In this document: positions 53,951-62,658 of the stretch, in pieces
How the letters are laid out: each line of letters starts with the position of its first letter
Position numbering within the stretch: position 1 is the first letter of the stretch
Assembly: GCA_905221085.1 (NCBI GenBank)
Contig: CAJNBT010000001.1
Coordinates: forward strand, 310,001 to 374,000
Origin: a bacterium
Lineage (GTDB): Bacteria > Bacillota > Bacilli > Lactobacillales > Streptococcaceae
DNA length: 64,000 bases
Direction of reading: 5' to 3'
Made by a program: the position numbers and the translations under genes
Notes under the pieces: model-generated
Databases searched by the model: none
Told to the model about the DNA's origin: nothing
What the model saw: the letters and a program-made list of their open reading frames with translations, nothing else

Positions 53951-56128
53951 TTACAATTCTACTTTAGCAACTGCTGTTTTAGCTGCAAGAGAACCTGTTT
54001 GTTCTAATTTAACTGATTTAATAGCTTCAGCATTTGTGAAGACAACCACTGTAGAAGTTTCACGACCTGCTGCACGGATAGCATCCAAGTCAGCTGTGAC
54101 AAGAAGGTCACCTGCTGCAACTTTTTGTCCTTCAGCTACATGAACTGTAAATGGTTTTCCTTCAAGACTTACTGTGTCCAAACCAATGTGAACCAATACT
54201 TCAAGACCTGCTTCAGTCACAAGACCAAGAGCATGTTTTGTAGGGAAGATGCTTGATACAGTACCTGAAACTGGAGATACAATGTTTCCATTTGCAGGTT
54301 CTACAGCAAATCCGTCACCCATCATTTTTTGAGCAAATACTGGATCTTTTACTTGTTCCAAAGCAAGAACTTGACCGTCAGCTACTGAGTAAACTTCCTC
54401 AGTAAGACCTTTGAATTGAACAGTGTTTTGTTGTGCTTCAGTCATTTGGCTTGGAAGAGTTTCAGGAATGATTTCACCTGAATCAAGGATATCTTGGATA
54501 TCAGATTTCAATACGTCAGCTTTTGGACCGTAGATAGCTTGAACCCCTTGTCCTTTCATGACAAGACCCATAGCTCCTTCTGCTTTCCATTGTTCTGCAT
54601 TTCCTACTTTATCTGCATCTTTAACAGTTACACGAAGACGAGTCATACATGCATCCACATCAACGATGTTTGCACGTCCACCAAGAAGGTTAATAATATT
54701 TACAGCTTGAGAACCTGCTGCAACTTTCACTTCACTGCTAGCTTCTTCTGAACCTTCAGCAGTTTCGTAGTTTCCGTTACGTCCTGGAGTTGCGTAGTTG
54801 AATTTTTGAATCATGAAGTTTGCGATAAAGTACATGATTACAGCAAAGAGAACAGTTACCCAAACGAAGTTAACGATATCCATACCGATACCAGCGCTAA
54901 TCGCAATAGGTGTACGAGTCAAGAACTCGATTGAACCGAATGAGTGCATACGTAGGTTTACAACGTCAGCCATAGCGAAGGCAGCACCTTGAACAAATGA
55001 GTACACGATGTACATTGGAGTTGCTACAAACATGAACATGTATTCGATTGGTTCAGTAACCCCTGTCAAGAATGTTGCAAGAGCTGTCGCAATCATCATA
55101 CCTTTGTATTGGTGTTTCTTGTCTGATTCAACGTTACGGTAAATAGCCACAGCCACACCCATCAAGATACCGAATGAACCGATCATTTGTCCAACTTTGA
55201 AACGAGCTGGGTGAACAGTATCTAACAAGTGTTGGTATTGACTAGCATCAGTACCTTTAAGGTTTACAAGGTCTGTTACCCATGCAAGCCATAGTGGGTC
55301 TTGACCAAATACTTGGCTACCTTTTGCTGCACCAGTTAAGACTTCATAAGTACCACCAAGAGCTGTGTAGTTCATTGGGATAGTCAACATGTGGTGAAGA
55401 CCAAATGGCAAGAGCAAACGTTCCAATGTACCATACAAGAATGGTGCAAGGATTGGAGCAGTTTCTTGTGAGTTAGCAATCCAGATACCAAAGCTATTGA
55501 TACCTGTTTGAACTACTGGCCAGAAAGCTGAAAGTACAATTGCAGCAATTACTGAACGAAGAATAACTACAAACGGTACAAAACGTTTTCCGTTAAAGAA
55601 TGAAAGTGCATCAGGAAGCTTACGGAAGTTATAGTATTTATTGTAAGCAGTTGCTCCAATAAAACCAGAAATAATCCCTACGAAGACACCCATGTTAAGT
55701 GCTGGGGCTTCCATTACACTAATGAAGTAATCAGCAACTTTGATTGATCCACCAAAGAGTGTTGTTACCATAGCTTCTGGATTTTTCAACATATCTCCTG
55801 ATACGCCAAAGATTGTACCAGTGATACGATTGATTAGGATAAAGGCAAGACCTGCCGCAAACGCACCACCAGCGCGTTCCTTAGCCCAGCTTCCTCCAAT
55901 AGCGAGGGCGAACAAGATATGAAGGTTAACGATAACTCCCCAACCGATTTGCTCTAGTACACCACCAGTAATAACGAGTGGAGCAAAGTTAGGGTTAATC
56001 ATCACAAGCGACTTACCGATTGAAATCATCAAACCAGCAGCCGGCATAACGGCGATAACCACCATCAAAGCCTTACCGAATTTTTGCCAAAATTCGAAAG
56101 ACAAGACATTTTTGAATGTATCTTTCAT
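53951..56128 (-). CDS. ptsG: PTS glucose-type transporter, IICBA
   Basis: Imports and phosphorylates glucose (or a close analogue). It has 725 residues from ATG 56128; a second ATG lies one codon earlier. Domain order: IIC (~1-430, many helices), IIB (~475-555, phospho-Cys in DVDACMTRLRVTV) and IIA (~590-715, phospho-His in LEVLVHIGLDTVSLEGK). The AAGGAG ribosome site follows an operator palindrome in the untranslated leader. It is a single gene with its own promoter, likely under LacI-type control. Confidence 0.94.
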   Translation of the reverse strand: MKDTFKNVLSFEFWQKFGKALMVVIAVMPAAGLMISIGKSLVMINPNFAPLVITGGVLEQIGWGVIVNLHILFALAIGGSWAKERAGGAFAAGLAFILINRITGTIFGVSGDMLKNPEAMVTTLFGGSIKVADYFISVMEAPALNMGVFVGIISGFIGATAYNKYYNFRKLPDALSFFNGKRFVPFVVILRSVIAAIVLSAFWPVVQTGINSFGIWIANSQETAPILAPFLYGTLERLLLPFGLHHMLTIPMNYTALGGTYEVLTGAAKGSQVFGQDPLWLAWVTDLVNLKGTDASQYQHLLDTVHPARFKVGQMIGSFGILMGVAVAIYRNVESDKKHQYKGMMIATALATFLTGVTEPIEYMFMFVATPMYIVYSFVQGAAFAMADVVNLRMHSFGSIEFLTRTPIAISAGIGMDIVNFVWVTVLFAVIMYFIANFMIQKFNYATPGRNGNYETAEGSEEASSEVKVAAGSQAVNIINLLGGRANIVDVDACMTRLRVTVKDADKVGNAEQWKAEGAMGLVMKGQGVQAIYGPKADVLKSDIQDILDSGEIIPETLPSQMTEAQQNTVQFKGLTEEVYSVADGQVLALEQVKDPVFAQKMMGDGFAVEPANGNIVSPVSGTVSSIFPTKHALGLVTEAGLEVLVHIGLDTVSLEGKPFTVHVAEGQKVAAGDLLVTADLDAIRAAGRETSTVVVFTNAEAIKSVKLEQTGSLAAKTAVAKVEL

Positions 56129-56156
56129 CATTCAAATCTCCTTTATTTTTATTTAG

Positions 56157-56181
56157 GCAAACGTTTTACGAAAACGTTTGC
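56157..56181 (-). promoter_or_regulatory. 25-bp operator palindrome in the ptsG leader
   Basis: A perfect inverted repeat of 11-bp arms GCAAACGTTTT and AAAACGTTTGC around ACG. It lies about 10-30 nt downstream of the predicted start of transcription, a roadblock position. Its outer halves match the amylase operator. Confidence 0.7.
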
Positions 56182-56196
56182 ACTTTCTATGATTTA

Positions 56197-56224
56197 ATTA
56201 TACCACTTTAATTTTTTTTGTAAA
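56197..56224 (-). promoter_or_regulatory. ptsG promoter
   Basis: On the minus strand TTTACA (56224-56219), a 16-bp spacer, TATAAT (56202-56197) with a TGG extension. Confidence 0.7.
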
Positions 56225-56269
56225 GGCTTTTATAAAAAAAAGTACACTTTTTTCTAAAATTTTTGTAGT

Positions 56270-56294
56270 AAAAAAGGAGATATTAAAATCTCCT
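56270..56294 (-). terminator. ftsX terminator
   Basis: The minus-strand stem GGAGAT / ATCTCC with a 6-nt loop is followed by TTTTTTAC. Confidence 0.75.
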
Positions 56295-56315
56295 CAAATA
56301 TACATCTATTTAAAT

Positions 56316-57242
56316 TTAAATTTTTAAGAATCGACGCATTGAAATTCCTGATCCAATTGAACCAATAAAAATTCCAATAATAAACAAGAGGGCTATCATT
56401 AGTGGACTGAATACTTCTGGTGAAATCATAGAAAGATTTTGACCGACTAATGACTTATTAACCGATTGGTAAACCATTTGATAAACAACAAATACCAGAA
56501 CTGATGGAAGGGTTGCTCCAAGAAGCCCGATGAAGGCACCTTCAAGCAAGAAAGGTCCACGGATATAACCATTCTTAGCACCTACTAAACGCATGATTTG
56601 AATTTCACGACTGCGTGAAATAATGGTAATACGAATAGTATTAGAAATCAAGAAGACCGCAATGAAAATCAATAATCCAGCGATAACAAGTCCCCAGACG
56701 CGAATAAATGAAGCTAACTTGAACAAGCGTTCTGTATTGGCACCACCATCCTGAACTTCTGACACCCCTTCAATTTTCTTAGCTTCTTCTGCTACCGTCT
56801 TTACATCACTTGGTGTATTGGTATCAACGATATATGCATCATACAGAGGATTAGCATCGCCTTCAAAGATTTTCCAGTTGTCCCCCATTGTTTCTGTTAA
56901 CTTTTCATATTGTTCTTCCTTACTTGAAAAGGTAACACTTTTAACGGTTGACATACCTTTCAAAGCATCGTATACCTTGTGGTAATCATTATTAGTAACA
57001 GTTTGGCCTTCTTTTTCAATAGTCTCACTATTATCAGCTACATCCTTACGAATGTATACCATTACTCGGACATTATTTTCAATATCTGTAGCTAGTTTAG
57101 CCGTATTAAAGATAACAGATGCAAATATTGCAACCAAGGTCAAAGTAATCATAACTGAACTGACAGCAGCCACTGTCATCCAGCCATTTCGCTTCAAACT
57201 TTTTAATGATTCAAATAAATGACGAAAAAATCTACTAATCAT
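56316..57242 (-). CDS. ftsX: Cell-division protein FtsX
   Basis: Membrane half of the FtsEX complex, which controls the wall hydrolase PcsB in streptococci. It has 308 residues from ATG 57242 (MISRFFRHLFESLKSLKR); a longer in-frame start at 57305 lies well inside ftsE. Four helices are seen: one after the basic N-terminus (~20-45), a large extracellular loop (~45-170), then three C-terminal helices (~178-205, ~230-255, ~278-300). It overlaps the ftsE end by 8 bp. Confidence 0.94.
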   Translation of the reverse strand: MISRFFRHLFESLKSLKRNGWMTVAAVSSVMITLTLVAIFASVIFNTAKLATDIENNVRVMVYIRKDVADNSETIEKEGQTVTNNDYHKVYDALKGMSTVKSVTFSSKEEQYEKLTETMGDNWKIFEGDANPLYDAYIVDTNTPSDVKTVAEEAKKIEGVSEVQDGGANTERLFKLASFIRVWGLVIAGLLIFIAVFLISNTIRITIISRSREIQIMRLVGAKNGYIRGPFLLEGAFIGLLGATLPSVLVFVVYQMVYQSVNKSLVGQNLSMISPEVFSPLMIALLFIIGIFIGSIGSGISMRRFLKI

Positions 57243-57927
57243 CGTATCCATATTCTCCTTTAGCTTCGTCACGAACGACACGGCCATTTTCAATGGCAAT
57301 GACACGGTGGCGCAAGGTATTTACAATCTGACTGTTGTGGGTCGCCATCAAGACAGTTGTACCTTGGAGATTGATGCGTTCCAACAAATTCATAATTTCC
57401 CATGAATTATCTGGATCCAAGTTCCCTGTTGGTTCGTCCGCAATCAATACTTTGGGATTGTTTACAATAGCACGCGCAATTGCAATACGCTGTTGCTCTC
57501 CACCTGAGAGTTCATTTGGAAAAGAACGAACCTTGTGCTTCAATCCAACGAGGTCTAAGACTTCCATCACACGTTTTTTGATATTACGGCGATTTTCCCC
57601 GATTACTTCCATAGCGTAAGCAATATTTTCATAGACAGTTTTCTTTGGCAACAATTTATAATCCTGGAAGACAACCCCAACACTTCGACGTAGAAGAGGA
57701 ACATCTTTCTTTTTAATCTTAACCAGATTAAAACCAGCAACTGATAGACTTCCTTTATCGATTTTTACTTCACGATATAGAGAACGAATAAAGGTTGACT
57801 TCCCTGCTCCTGAAGGTCCTACGATGTAGGCAAATTCCCCTGGTTGAACGCTGACCGAAACACCGCGTAGTGCAGTCGTTCCGTTGTCGTATTTTTTGAC
57901 GACATCTCTCATTTCAATGATTGACAT
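57235..57927 (-). CDS. ftsE: Cell-division ATP-binding protein FtsE
   Basis: ATPase of FtsEX, driving conformational change across the membrane to activate peptidoglycan hydrolysis at the septum. It has 230 residues. Walker A is GPSGAGKST (near 36), Q-loop VFQDYKLL, signature LSGGEQQR (near 138), Walker B VLIADEPTGNLD and H-loop MATHN. It lies 17 bp after prfB on the same strand, as in other streptococci, and overlaps ftsX. Confidence 0.96.
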   Translation of the reverse strand: MSIIEMRDVVKKYDNGTTALRGVSVSVQPGEFAYIVGPSGAGKSTFIRSLYREVKIDKGSLSVAGFNLVKIKKKDVPLLRRSVGVVFQDYKLLPKKTVYENIAYAMEVIGENRRNIKKRVMEVLDLVGLKHKVRSFPNELSGGEQQRIAIARAIVNNPKVLIADEPTGNLDPDNSWEIMNLLERINLQGTTVLMATHNSQIVNTLRHRVIAIENGRVVRDEAKGEYGYDD

Positions 57928-57944
57928 GTGAGTTCCTTTCTATC

Positions 57945-59040
57945 TTAGCTAATTCGCCACTTGAGATAGGCATCGATAAAACCATCTAGGTCCCCATCCA
58001 TAACCTTATCTACCTGCGCAACTTCAAAGCTAGTTCGGTGATCTTTTACCATAGTATAAGGCGTAAAAACATATGAACGGATTTGGCTTCCCCATGTGAT
58101 TTCTTTTTTCTCACCCTTGAGGGAATCAACTTCCGCAGCTTTCTTCTCTTGCTCCATTTGATAGAGCTTAGCCTGCAACATTTTCATGGCACGATCTCTA
58201 TTTCCATATTGGGTACGATCCACTGTTGATTGAACAACAGTCCCAGTTGGAATGTGTGTTAAACGTACACCTGTTGAAACCTTATTGACGTTTTGTCCAC
58301 CAGCTCCACCTGAACGGAAGGTGTCCATCTTGATGTCATCTTCACGGATTTCCACTTCAATGGTATCATCCAATTCTGGCATTACTTCTACAGATGTGAA
58401 AGAGGTATGGCGACGTTTGGCAGAATCAAATGGCGAGATTCGCACCAGACGGTGCACACCCATTTCCGACTTGAGAAGACCATAAGCATTAGGTCCTTCA
58501 AATGATAAAGTTACCGACTTAATACCAGCCTCATCACCTGCTTGGTAATCCAAGACTTCTACTTTAAAGCCTTTAGCATTACCATAGCGAGTGTACATAC
58601 GCAGCAACATATCTCCCCAGTCCTGAGCCTCTGTACCACCAGATCCTGGATGGATTTCCAAGATGGCATTATTATGGTCATAAGGTTCTGACAAGAGAAG
58701 GGTCATCTCGTAACTGGTCATCATCTTATCAAGTTCTGATAACTGTTCAACCAGCTCCTCATGCACTGACTCGTCTTCAGCCAAAAAGTCTAATAAAATT
58801 TCAACTTCATCCTGCAACTCTTCCATTTTATGAAAGGTATTGTAGGTATTTTTTAATTCATTTAATTCTTGCGACGTTTTTTGGGCCGCGATATTATCGT
58901 TCCAAAAATCAGGTTCTGTCATCTTGTTTTCCAAGATGGCAATCTCTTCCTCTAAACCTTCGAGGTCAAAGAGACCCCCTGAAAGAAGCTAATTTTTCAC
59001 GATTTGCGTCAATTTTTTGACGAATTTCTGAAATGTCCAT
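57945..59040 (-). CDS. prfB: Peptide chain release factor 2, with programmed +1 frameshift
   Basis: Ends translation at UGA and UAA codons. ATG 59040 starts [20 protein letters not shown] and the first frame ends at CTT TGA C (58971-58965), preceded by AGGGGG, an internal Shine-Dalgarno. This is the classic RF2 autoregulatory +1 shift. The second frame continues [12 protein letters not shown] to 57945, about 364 residues in all. The anticodon-mimic SPF (in [12 protein letters not shown]) and the catalytic GGQ ([11 protein letters not shown]) are intact. The gene is not broken. It is co-directional with ftsE-ftsX. Confidence 0.96.
58965..58971 (-). promoter_or_regulatory. RF2 frameshift site CTTTGAC
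   Basis: The slippery CTT followed by in-frame TGA and C, with AGGGGG four bases before it on the minus strand. Low RF2 favours the shift and so more RF2. Confidence 0.92.
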
Positions 59041-59121
59041 AAATACTCCTTTTTTATATCGTTTTATTATACCATAATCTCTTATTTCTTTCCATCTTTT
59101 GCTCTAGTCCCCTTTTCATGC

Positions 59122-59146
59122 AAAAAGAAGCCTTGCGGCTTCCTTC
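59122..59146 (-). terminator. Terminator of the CBS/ACT gene
   Basis: The minus-strand stem GAAGCC / GGCTTC with a GCAA loop is followed by TTTTTGC. Confidence 0.8.
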
Positions 59147-59803
59147 TTACAAAATTTTAGCAGAAGTACGACTGATCTCTTCTACTTGAATATTTTCAGC
59201 TTCAAATTTTTGCTTTAAGGCTGTTAAATCAACTGAACCATCGATTTGAACTTCGATAATCACCTTACCATCTTTACGCGGAATATTTACTGTATGGGAG
59301 ATATTCAAATTTTCTTCAACGATTAGAGAAACAATCTTACCAAGAACTCCGACTTCATCTTCTGTAACGAAGCGCACACGAATTCCTTCTTCACCATAAC
59401 CAGCAATTTCAAGAAAGGCTTGGAAAACGTCACGGTCAGTAATAACTCCGTATACTTGATGGTTGTCTACGACAGGAAGAATACCAATCTTGTTTTTCAA
59501 CATCAAATAAGTTGCATCCTCAAGACTAGCATAGCCTGAAACAGTGACAACATCACGAATCATGACATCTTTTACTTTTGTCTTATTTAGAAGATAATTC
59601 ATCTCATAGATAGAAAGACTTGTTGCTTTGGATGGACTAGCTTGGGCAATGGTCCCCTCAGTCACCAAACCAACCAATTGATCATTTTCGATAACAGGCA
59701 AGCGGTGTAATCCTTGCTCTCTCATCAAATCTGCTGCATGAGATACTGTTGTATCTGGACTAATATAAACTACCTTGCGGGTCATAAAATCTTTAACTGC
59801 CAT
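59147..59803 (-). CDS. CBS-domain and ACT-domain protein (AcuB-like)
   Basis: A 218-residue cytoplasmic regulatory protein. Two CBS domains (~1-60, MTRKVVYISPDTTVSHAADL; ~75-135, MIRDVVTVSGYASLEDATYL) usually sense adenine nucleotides, and a C-terminal ACT-like domain (~140-215, RVRFVTEDEVGVLGKIVSLI) usually binds amino acids. It lies directly downstream of the liv transporter, so a link to branched-chain amino acid sensing is plausible but inferred. It has an AAAGGAG ribosome site and its own terminator. Confidence 0.87.
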   Translation of the reverse strand: MAVKDFMTRKVVYISPDTTVSHAADLMREQGLHRLPVIENDQLVGLVTEGTIAQASPSKATSLSIYEMNYLLNKTKVKDVMIRDVVTVSGYASLEDATYLMLKNKIGILPVVDNHQVYGVITDRDVFQAFLEIAGYGEEGIRVRFVTEDEVGVLGKIVSLIVEENLNISHTVNIPRKDGKVIIEVQIDGSVDLTALKQKFEAENIQVEEISRTSAKIL

Positions 59804-59909
59804 GAGACTTCTCCTTTTCTATTCTTATCCCTATTATACAATCTTTTTGCAAATCTATCAAACGCTTACATTTCTTTTTCAAAATTCAGAAAAGTATGAA
59901 TAAGCTAGC

Positions 59910-59934
59910 AAAAAGAGCCCTAAAATCGAGCTCT
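59910..59934 (-). terminator. Terminator of the liv operon
   Basis: The minus-strand stem AGAGCTC / GGGCTCT with a 7-nt loop is followed by TTTTTGC. It lies about 290 bp beyond the livF stop, after the hairpin array. Confidence 0.7.
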
Positions 59935-60000
59935 CTGAATGAAGGATAGACACACTTCATTCTGTTCTGTTTCAATGATTAAAAGATAACCTTCCCGTGC

Positions 60001-60228
60001 AGATGAGAATTGCTTCGCAATCTCTATCCGCCAACTAAAAAGGTTCGCCGAACGATTAATGATGATTGCTTACGCAACTCTCATCCACCGACTAAAAAGG
60101 TCCCTCGGACTAGAATGGTGATTACTTCGTAATCTCCATCCGCAACCTAAACTAGTCTCCCAGACTATAATGATGATTACTTCGCAATCTTCATCTGCCG
60201 ACTAAAACAATCCACTGGATTGTTTTAG
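60001..60228 (-). repeat. Four-unit, ~57-bp tandem array of paired hairpins in the liv 3' region
   Basis: Units at about 60001-60058, 60059-60114, 60115-60169 and 60170-60228 share a consensus beginning ATGATGATTRCTTCGCAATC and continuing TYCATCCGCCGACTAAA. Each holds hairpin 1 (ATTGC-TTC-GCAAT; ATTAC-TTC-GTAAT in unit 3) and hairpin 2, whose stem differs between units yet still pairs: GTTC/GAAC, GTCC/GGAC, TAGTCT/AGACTA, AACAATCC/GGATTGTT. It fills most of the 421-bp gap 59804-60224 and ends at the livF stop. It has no open frame. Confidence 0.8.
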
Positions 60229-60935
60229 CCACCTAGATATGCTTTTCTGACTTCTTCTGATGAGGCGAGTTCTTTTCCTGTTCCTGATAGGACAATTTTT
60301 CCTGTCTCCAGTACATAACCTCGGTCAGAGATTGCGAGTGCTTTATTAGCATTTTGCTCAATCAAGAGGACAGTTGTTCCTTGCTTCTGGATATCTTGAA
60401 TGATATCAAAAATTTCTTGGATAAAGATTGGGGCAAGTCCCATTGATGGTTCATCTAAGAGAAGAAGTTTTGGTGTTGACATGAGAGCGCGTCCCATGGC
60501 AAGCATTTGTTGTTCCCCTCCTGAAAGAGTAGCTGCATCTTGGTTCTTCCGTTCTTCAAGACGTGGGAAACGTGAGAAAACTTTCTTCAAGTTAGCTTGA
60601 TTTTCTTCACGATTTTTCTTTAAGAAAGCTCCCATTTCTAGATTTTCCATAACAGTCAAGCCAGGGAAGACATGGCGTCCTTCTGGTACTTGTGAAAGGC
60701 CACCTGCCACGATTTTCTGAGCTGGCATTTTTTGGATTTCTTGACCTAAAAATTCAATCTTTCCTGAACTTGGTCGAACCAGACCTGACAAGGTACGGAG
60801 AATGGTTGTCTTACCTGCACCATTGGCACCGATAAGGGAAACGACTTCTCCTTCATTCACTTCAAAGCTTACATCACGGACTGCTTGGATCATGCCGTAA
60901 TGCACAGAAAGATTATCAACTTTTAACATAGACAT
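60225..60935 (-). CDS. livF: Branched-chain amino acid ABC transporter, ATPase LivF
   Basis: One of two ATPases powering uptake of Leu, Ile and Val. It has 236 residues. Walker A is GANGAGKTT (near 33), signature LSGGEQQML (near 137), Walker B LLLLDEPSMGLAP and H-loop LIEQNANKAL. The DEPSMGLAP run and EQNAN are LivF hallmarks. It overlaps livG by 1 bp. The last gene of livJHMGF; its 3' untranslated region holds the hairpin array. Confidence 0.95.
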   Translation of the reverse strand: MSMLKVDNLSVHYGMIQAVRDVSFEVNEGEVVSLIGANGAGKTTILRTLSGLVRPSSGKIEFLGQEIQKMPAQKIVAGGLSQVPEGRHVFPGLTVMENLEMGAFLKKNREENQANLKKVFSRFPRLEERKNQDAATLSGGEQQMLAMGRALMSTPKLLLLDEPSMGLAPIFIQEIFDIIQDIQKQGTTVLLIEQNANKALAISDRGYVLETGKIVLSGTGKELASSEEVRKAYLGG

Positions 60936-61699
60936 TAGGCTTCACCTCCTAGATAAGCTTCGATAACGCGTTTATTGGTCTTAATTTCGTCTGGAGTTCC
61001 CTGAGCAATCAAACGACCGTATTCAAGTACGTAGATGCGTTCTGTAACTTCCATAACCAGATTCATATCGTGTTCAATCAACATAATCGTAATCTTAAAT
61101 TCATCTTTGATACGGCGAATTAACTCAGTCAATTCAGCAGTTTCCTGCGGATTCATACCTGCGGCTGGTTCATCCAAAAAGAGAATTTTAGGTTCCGTAG
61201 CGAGGGCACGAACAATTTCCAAACGGCGTTGTTGTCCGTAGGCAAGATTTTTAGCAAGAGTTTCTGCATCACCATCTAAATCAAAGATTTTCAACAATTC
61301 CAAAGCTTTAGCCTTTAATTCTTTTTCACTCTTGTAAAAAGCTGGCAAGCGTAAGAAACTAGCAAAAACATGTTGTTTGTGATGGTTGCCAAAGGCAATC
61401 AAAACATTGTCCAAAACTGTTAAATCTTTAAAGAGACGGATATTTTGGAAAGTACGTCCAAGTCCCAAAGAAGCAATCTTATAAGGTGACTTCCCATTTA
61501 AAAGGTGACCATCAAGGGTAACAGTTCCCTCACTCGGTTCATAAACACCCGTCAAGAGGTTGAAAAGAGTGGTTTTCCCAGCTCCGTTTGGACCGATTAG
61601 TCCAACCAATTCCCCTTCGTTCAATTCAAGAGTCACATCTCCAACAGCTGTTAGACCGCCAAAATGTTTGGTTAACTGTTTTACTTCAAGTAATGCCAT
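60935..61699 (-). CDS. livG: Branched-chain amino acid ABC transporter, ATPase LivG
   Basis: Second ATPase of the transporter. It has 254 residues. Walker A is GPNGAGKTT (near 35), LGRTFQNIRLFKDLTVLDN Q-loop region, signature LAYGQQRRLE (near 153), Walker B ILFLDEPAAGMNP and H-loop LIEHDMNLVMEV. AYGQQRR in place of SGGQ is normal for LivG. It overlaps livF and livM by single bases. Confidence 0.95.
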   Translation of the reverse strand: MALLEVKQLTKHFGGLTAVGDVTLELNEGELVGLIGPNGAGKTTLFNLLTGVYEPSEGTVTLDGHLLNGKSPYKIASLGLGRTFQNIRLFKDLTVLDNVLIAFGNHHKQHVFASFLRLPAFYKSEKELKAKALELLKIFDLDGDAETLAKNLAYGQQRRLEIVRALATEPKILFLDEPAAGMNPQETAELTELIRRIKDEFKITIMLIEHDMNLVMEVTERIYVLEYGRLIAQGTPDEIKTNKRVIEAYLGGEA

Positions 61700-62655
61700 T
61701 AGTTTTGTTCCTCCTTCTTAGATTTTTTAAAGAAACGTGATAGGCTCAATTCCCATGTTCCAAGGAGTCCACCTGGTCTGAAAATCATTACCAATACCAA
61801 GGCCAAAGCGTAAATAATCATACGCACACTAGCAACATCTTGGAGAAGCATATTCAAAATTCCCAAAACAATAGCTGAAACAATCGCACCTGTAATGGAA
61901 CCAAGTCCACCAAAGACAACAATGATCAAAACGTTGATTGAGTTGATGAAAGTGTAATCTTTTGGTACAACTGAACCGATAAATCCTGCCTGAAGTGACC
62001 CTGCAATACTTGCAGTAATAGCACCAAAGACAAAGGCGATGATTTTAATTTTAGTCGTATTAACCCCAACTGACTCAGCAGCGATTTCATCCTCACGAAC
62101 GGAGAGGGTTGAACGACCAATTGGACTACGCAAGAAGTTCAAGGTTGCAATGGTTGTAATCACGACAAAGAAGTAAACCATTTGCCAAGTTGTAAAGTTA
62201 GGAATTCCCAAGATACCTGCCGCACCATTTGTAAGGCTTCCACCATTGATGATAAAGATACGGATAATTTCAGAAACACCTAGAGTCGCTACCGCAAGAT
62301 AGTCTCCCTTCAAACGCAAGGTTGGAATTCCGACAAGTAAGGCAACTGCTCCTGAAAGCAAAGCCCCTACCAGCATAGCTCCAAAGAAGGCACCGTAGGT
62401 TGGTGATTTAGAACCAATAATAGCTGCTGCATAGGCACCAATCGCCATGAAACCAGCATGCCCAAGTGAAAATTGTCCTGAAAAACCGACGATTAAGTTG
62501 AGACCAACAGCCAGAATAATATTAATTCCAATTTGTTGTAAAATCTGTACATAGAATAGGTTGAGTACTCCGACTGAAACCAGTACACTAATCAAGCCAT
62601 AGCCAGCTAACAAAAGGAGTAACCATAGAATATTAACTTTTAAATTTTCCTTCAT
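61699..62655 (-). CDS. livM: Branched-chain amino acid ABC transporter, permease LivM
   Basis: Inner-membrane permease of 318 residues with about nine helices. LGLNLIVGFSGQFSLGHAGFMAIGAYAAA (two family motifs, near 52) and SVREDEIAAESVGVNTTKIKI, the EAA-like coupling loop near 185, identify LivM. It ends in a short charged tail, FFKKSKKEEQN. It lies 3 bp downstream of livH. Confidence 0.95.
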   Translation of the reverse strand: MKENLKVNILWLLLLLAGYGLISVLVSVGVLNLFYVQILQQIGINIILAVGLNLIVGFSGQFSLGHAGFMAIGAYAAAIIGSKSPTYGAFFGAMLVGALLSGAVALLVGIPTLRLKGDYLAVATLGVSEIIRIFIINGGSLTNGAAGILGIPNFTTWQMVYFFVVITTIATLNFLRSPIGRSTLSVREDEIAAESVGVNTTKIKIIAFVFGAITASIAGSLQAGFIGSVVPKDYTFINSINVLIIVVFGGLGSITGAIVSAIVLGILNMLLQDVASVRMIIYALALVLVMIFRPGGLLGTWELSLSRFFKKSKKEEQN

Positions 62656-62658
62656 CGT

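Noticed and set aside
57945..59040. prfB as a frameshifted pseudogene, or as a shorter gene starting at 58934
   Set aside because: The shift point is the canonical RF2 programmed site with an internal Shine-Dalgarno; the upstream frame begins with a good start codon.
60001..60228. CRISPR array
   Set aside because: Units are directly adjacent and diverged, with no constant repeat separated by unique spacers, and no cas genes are in the window.
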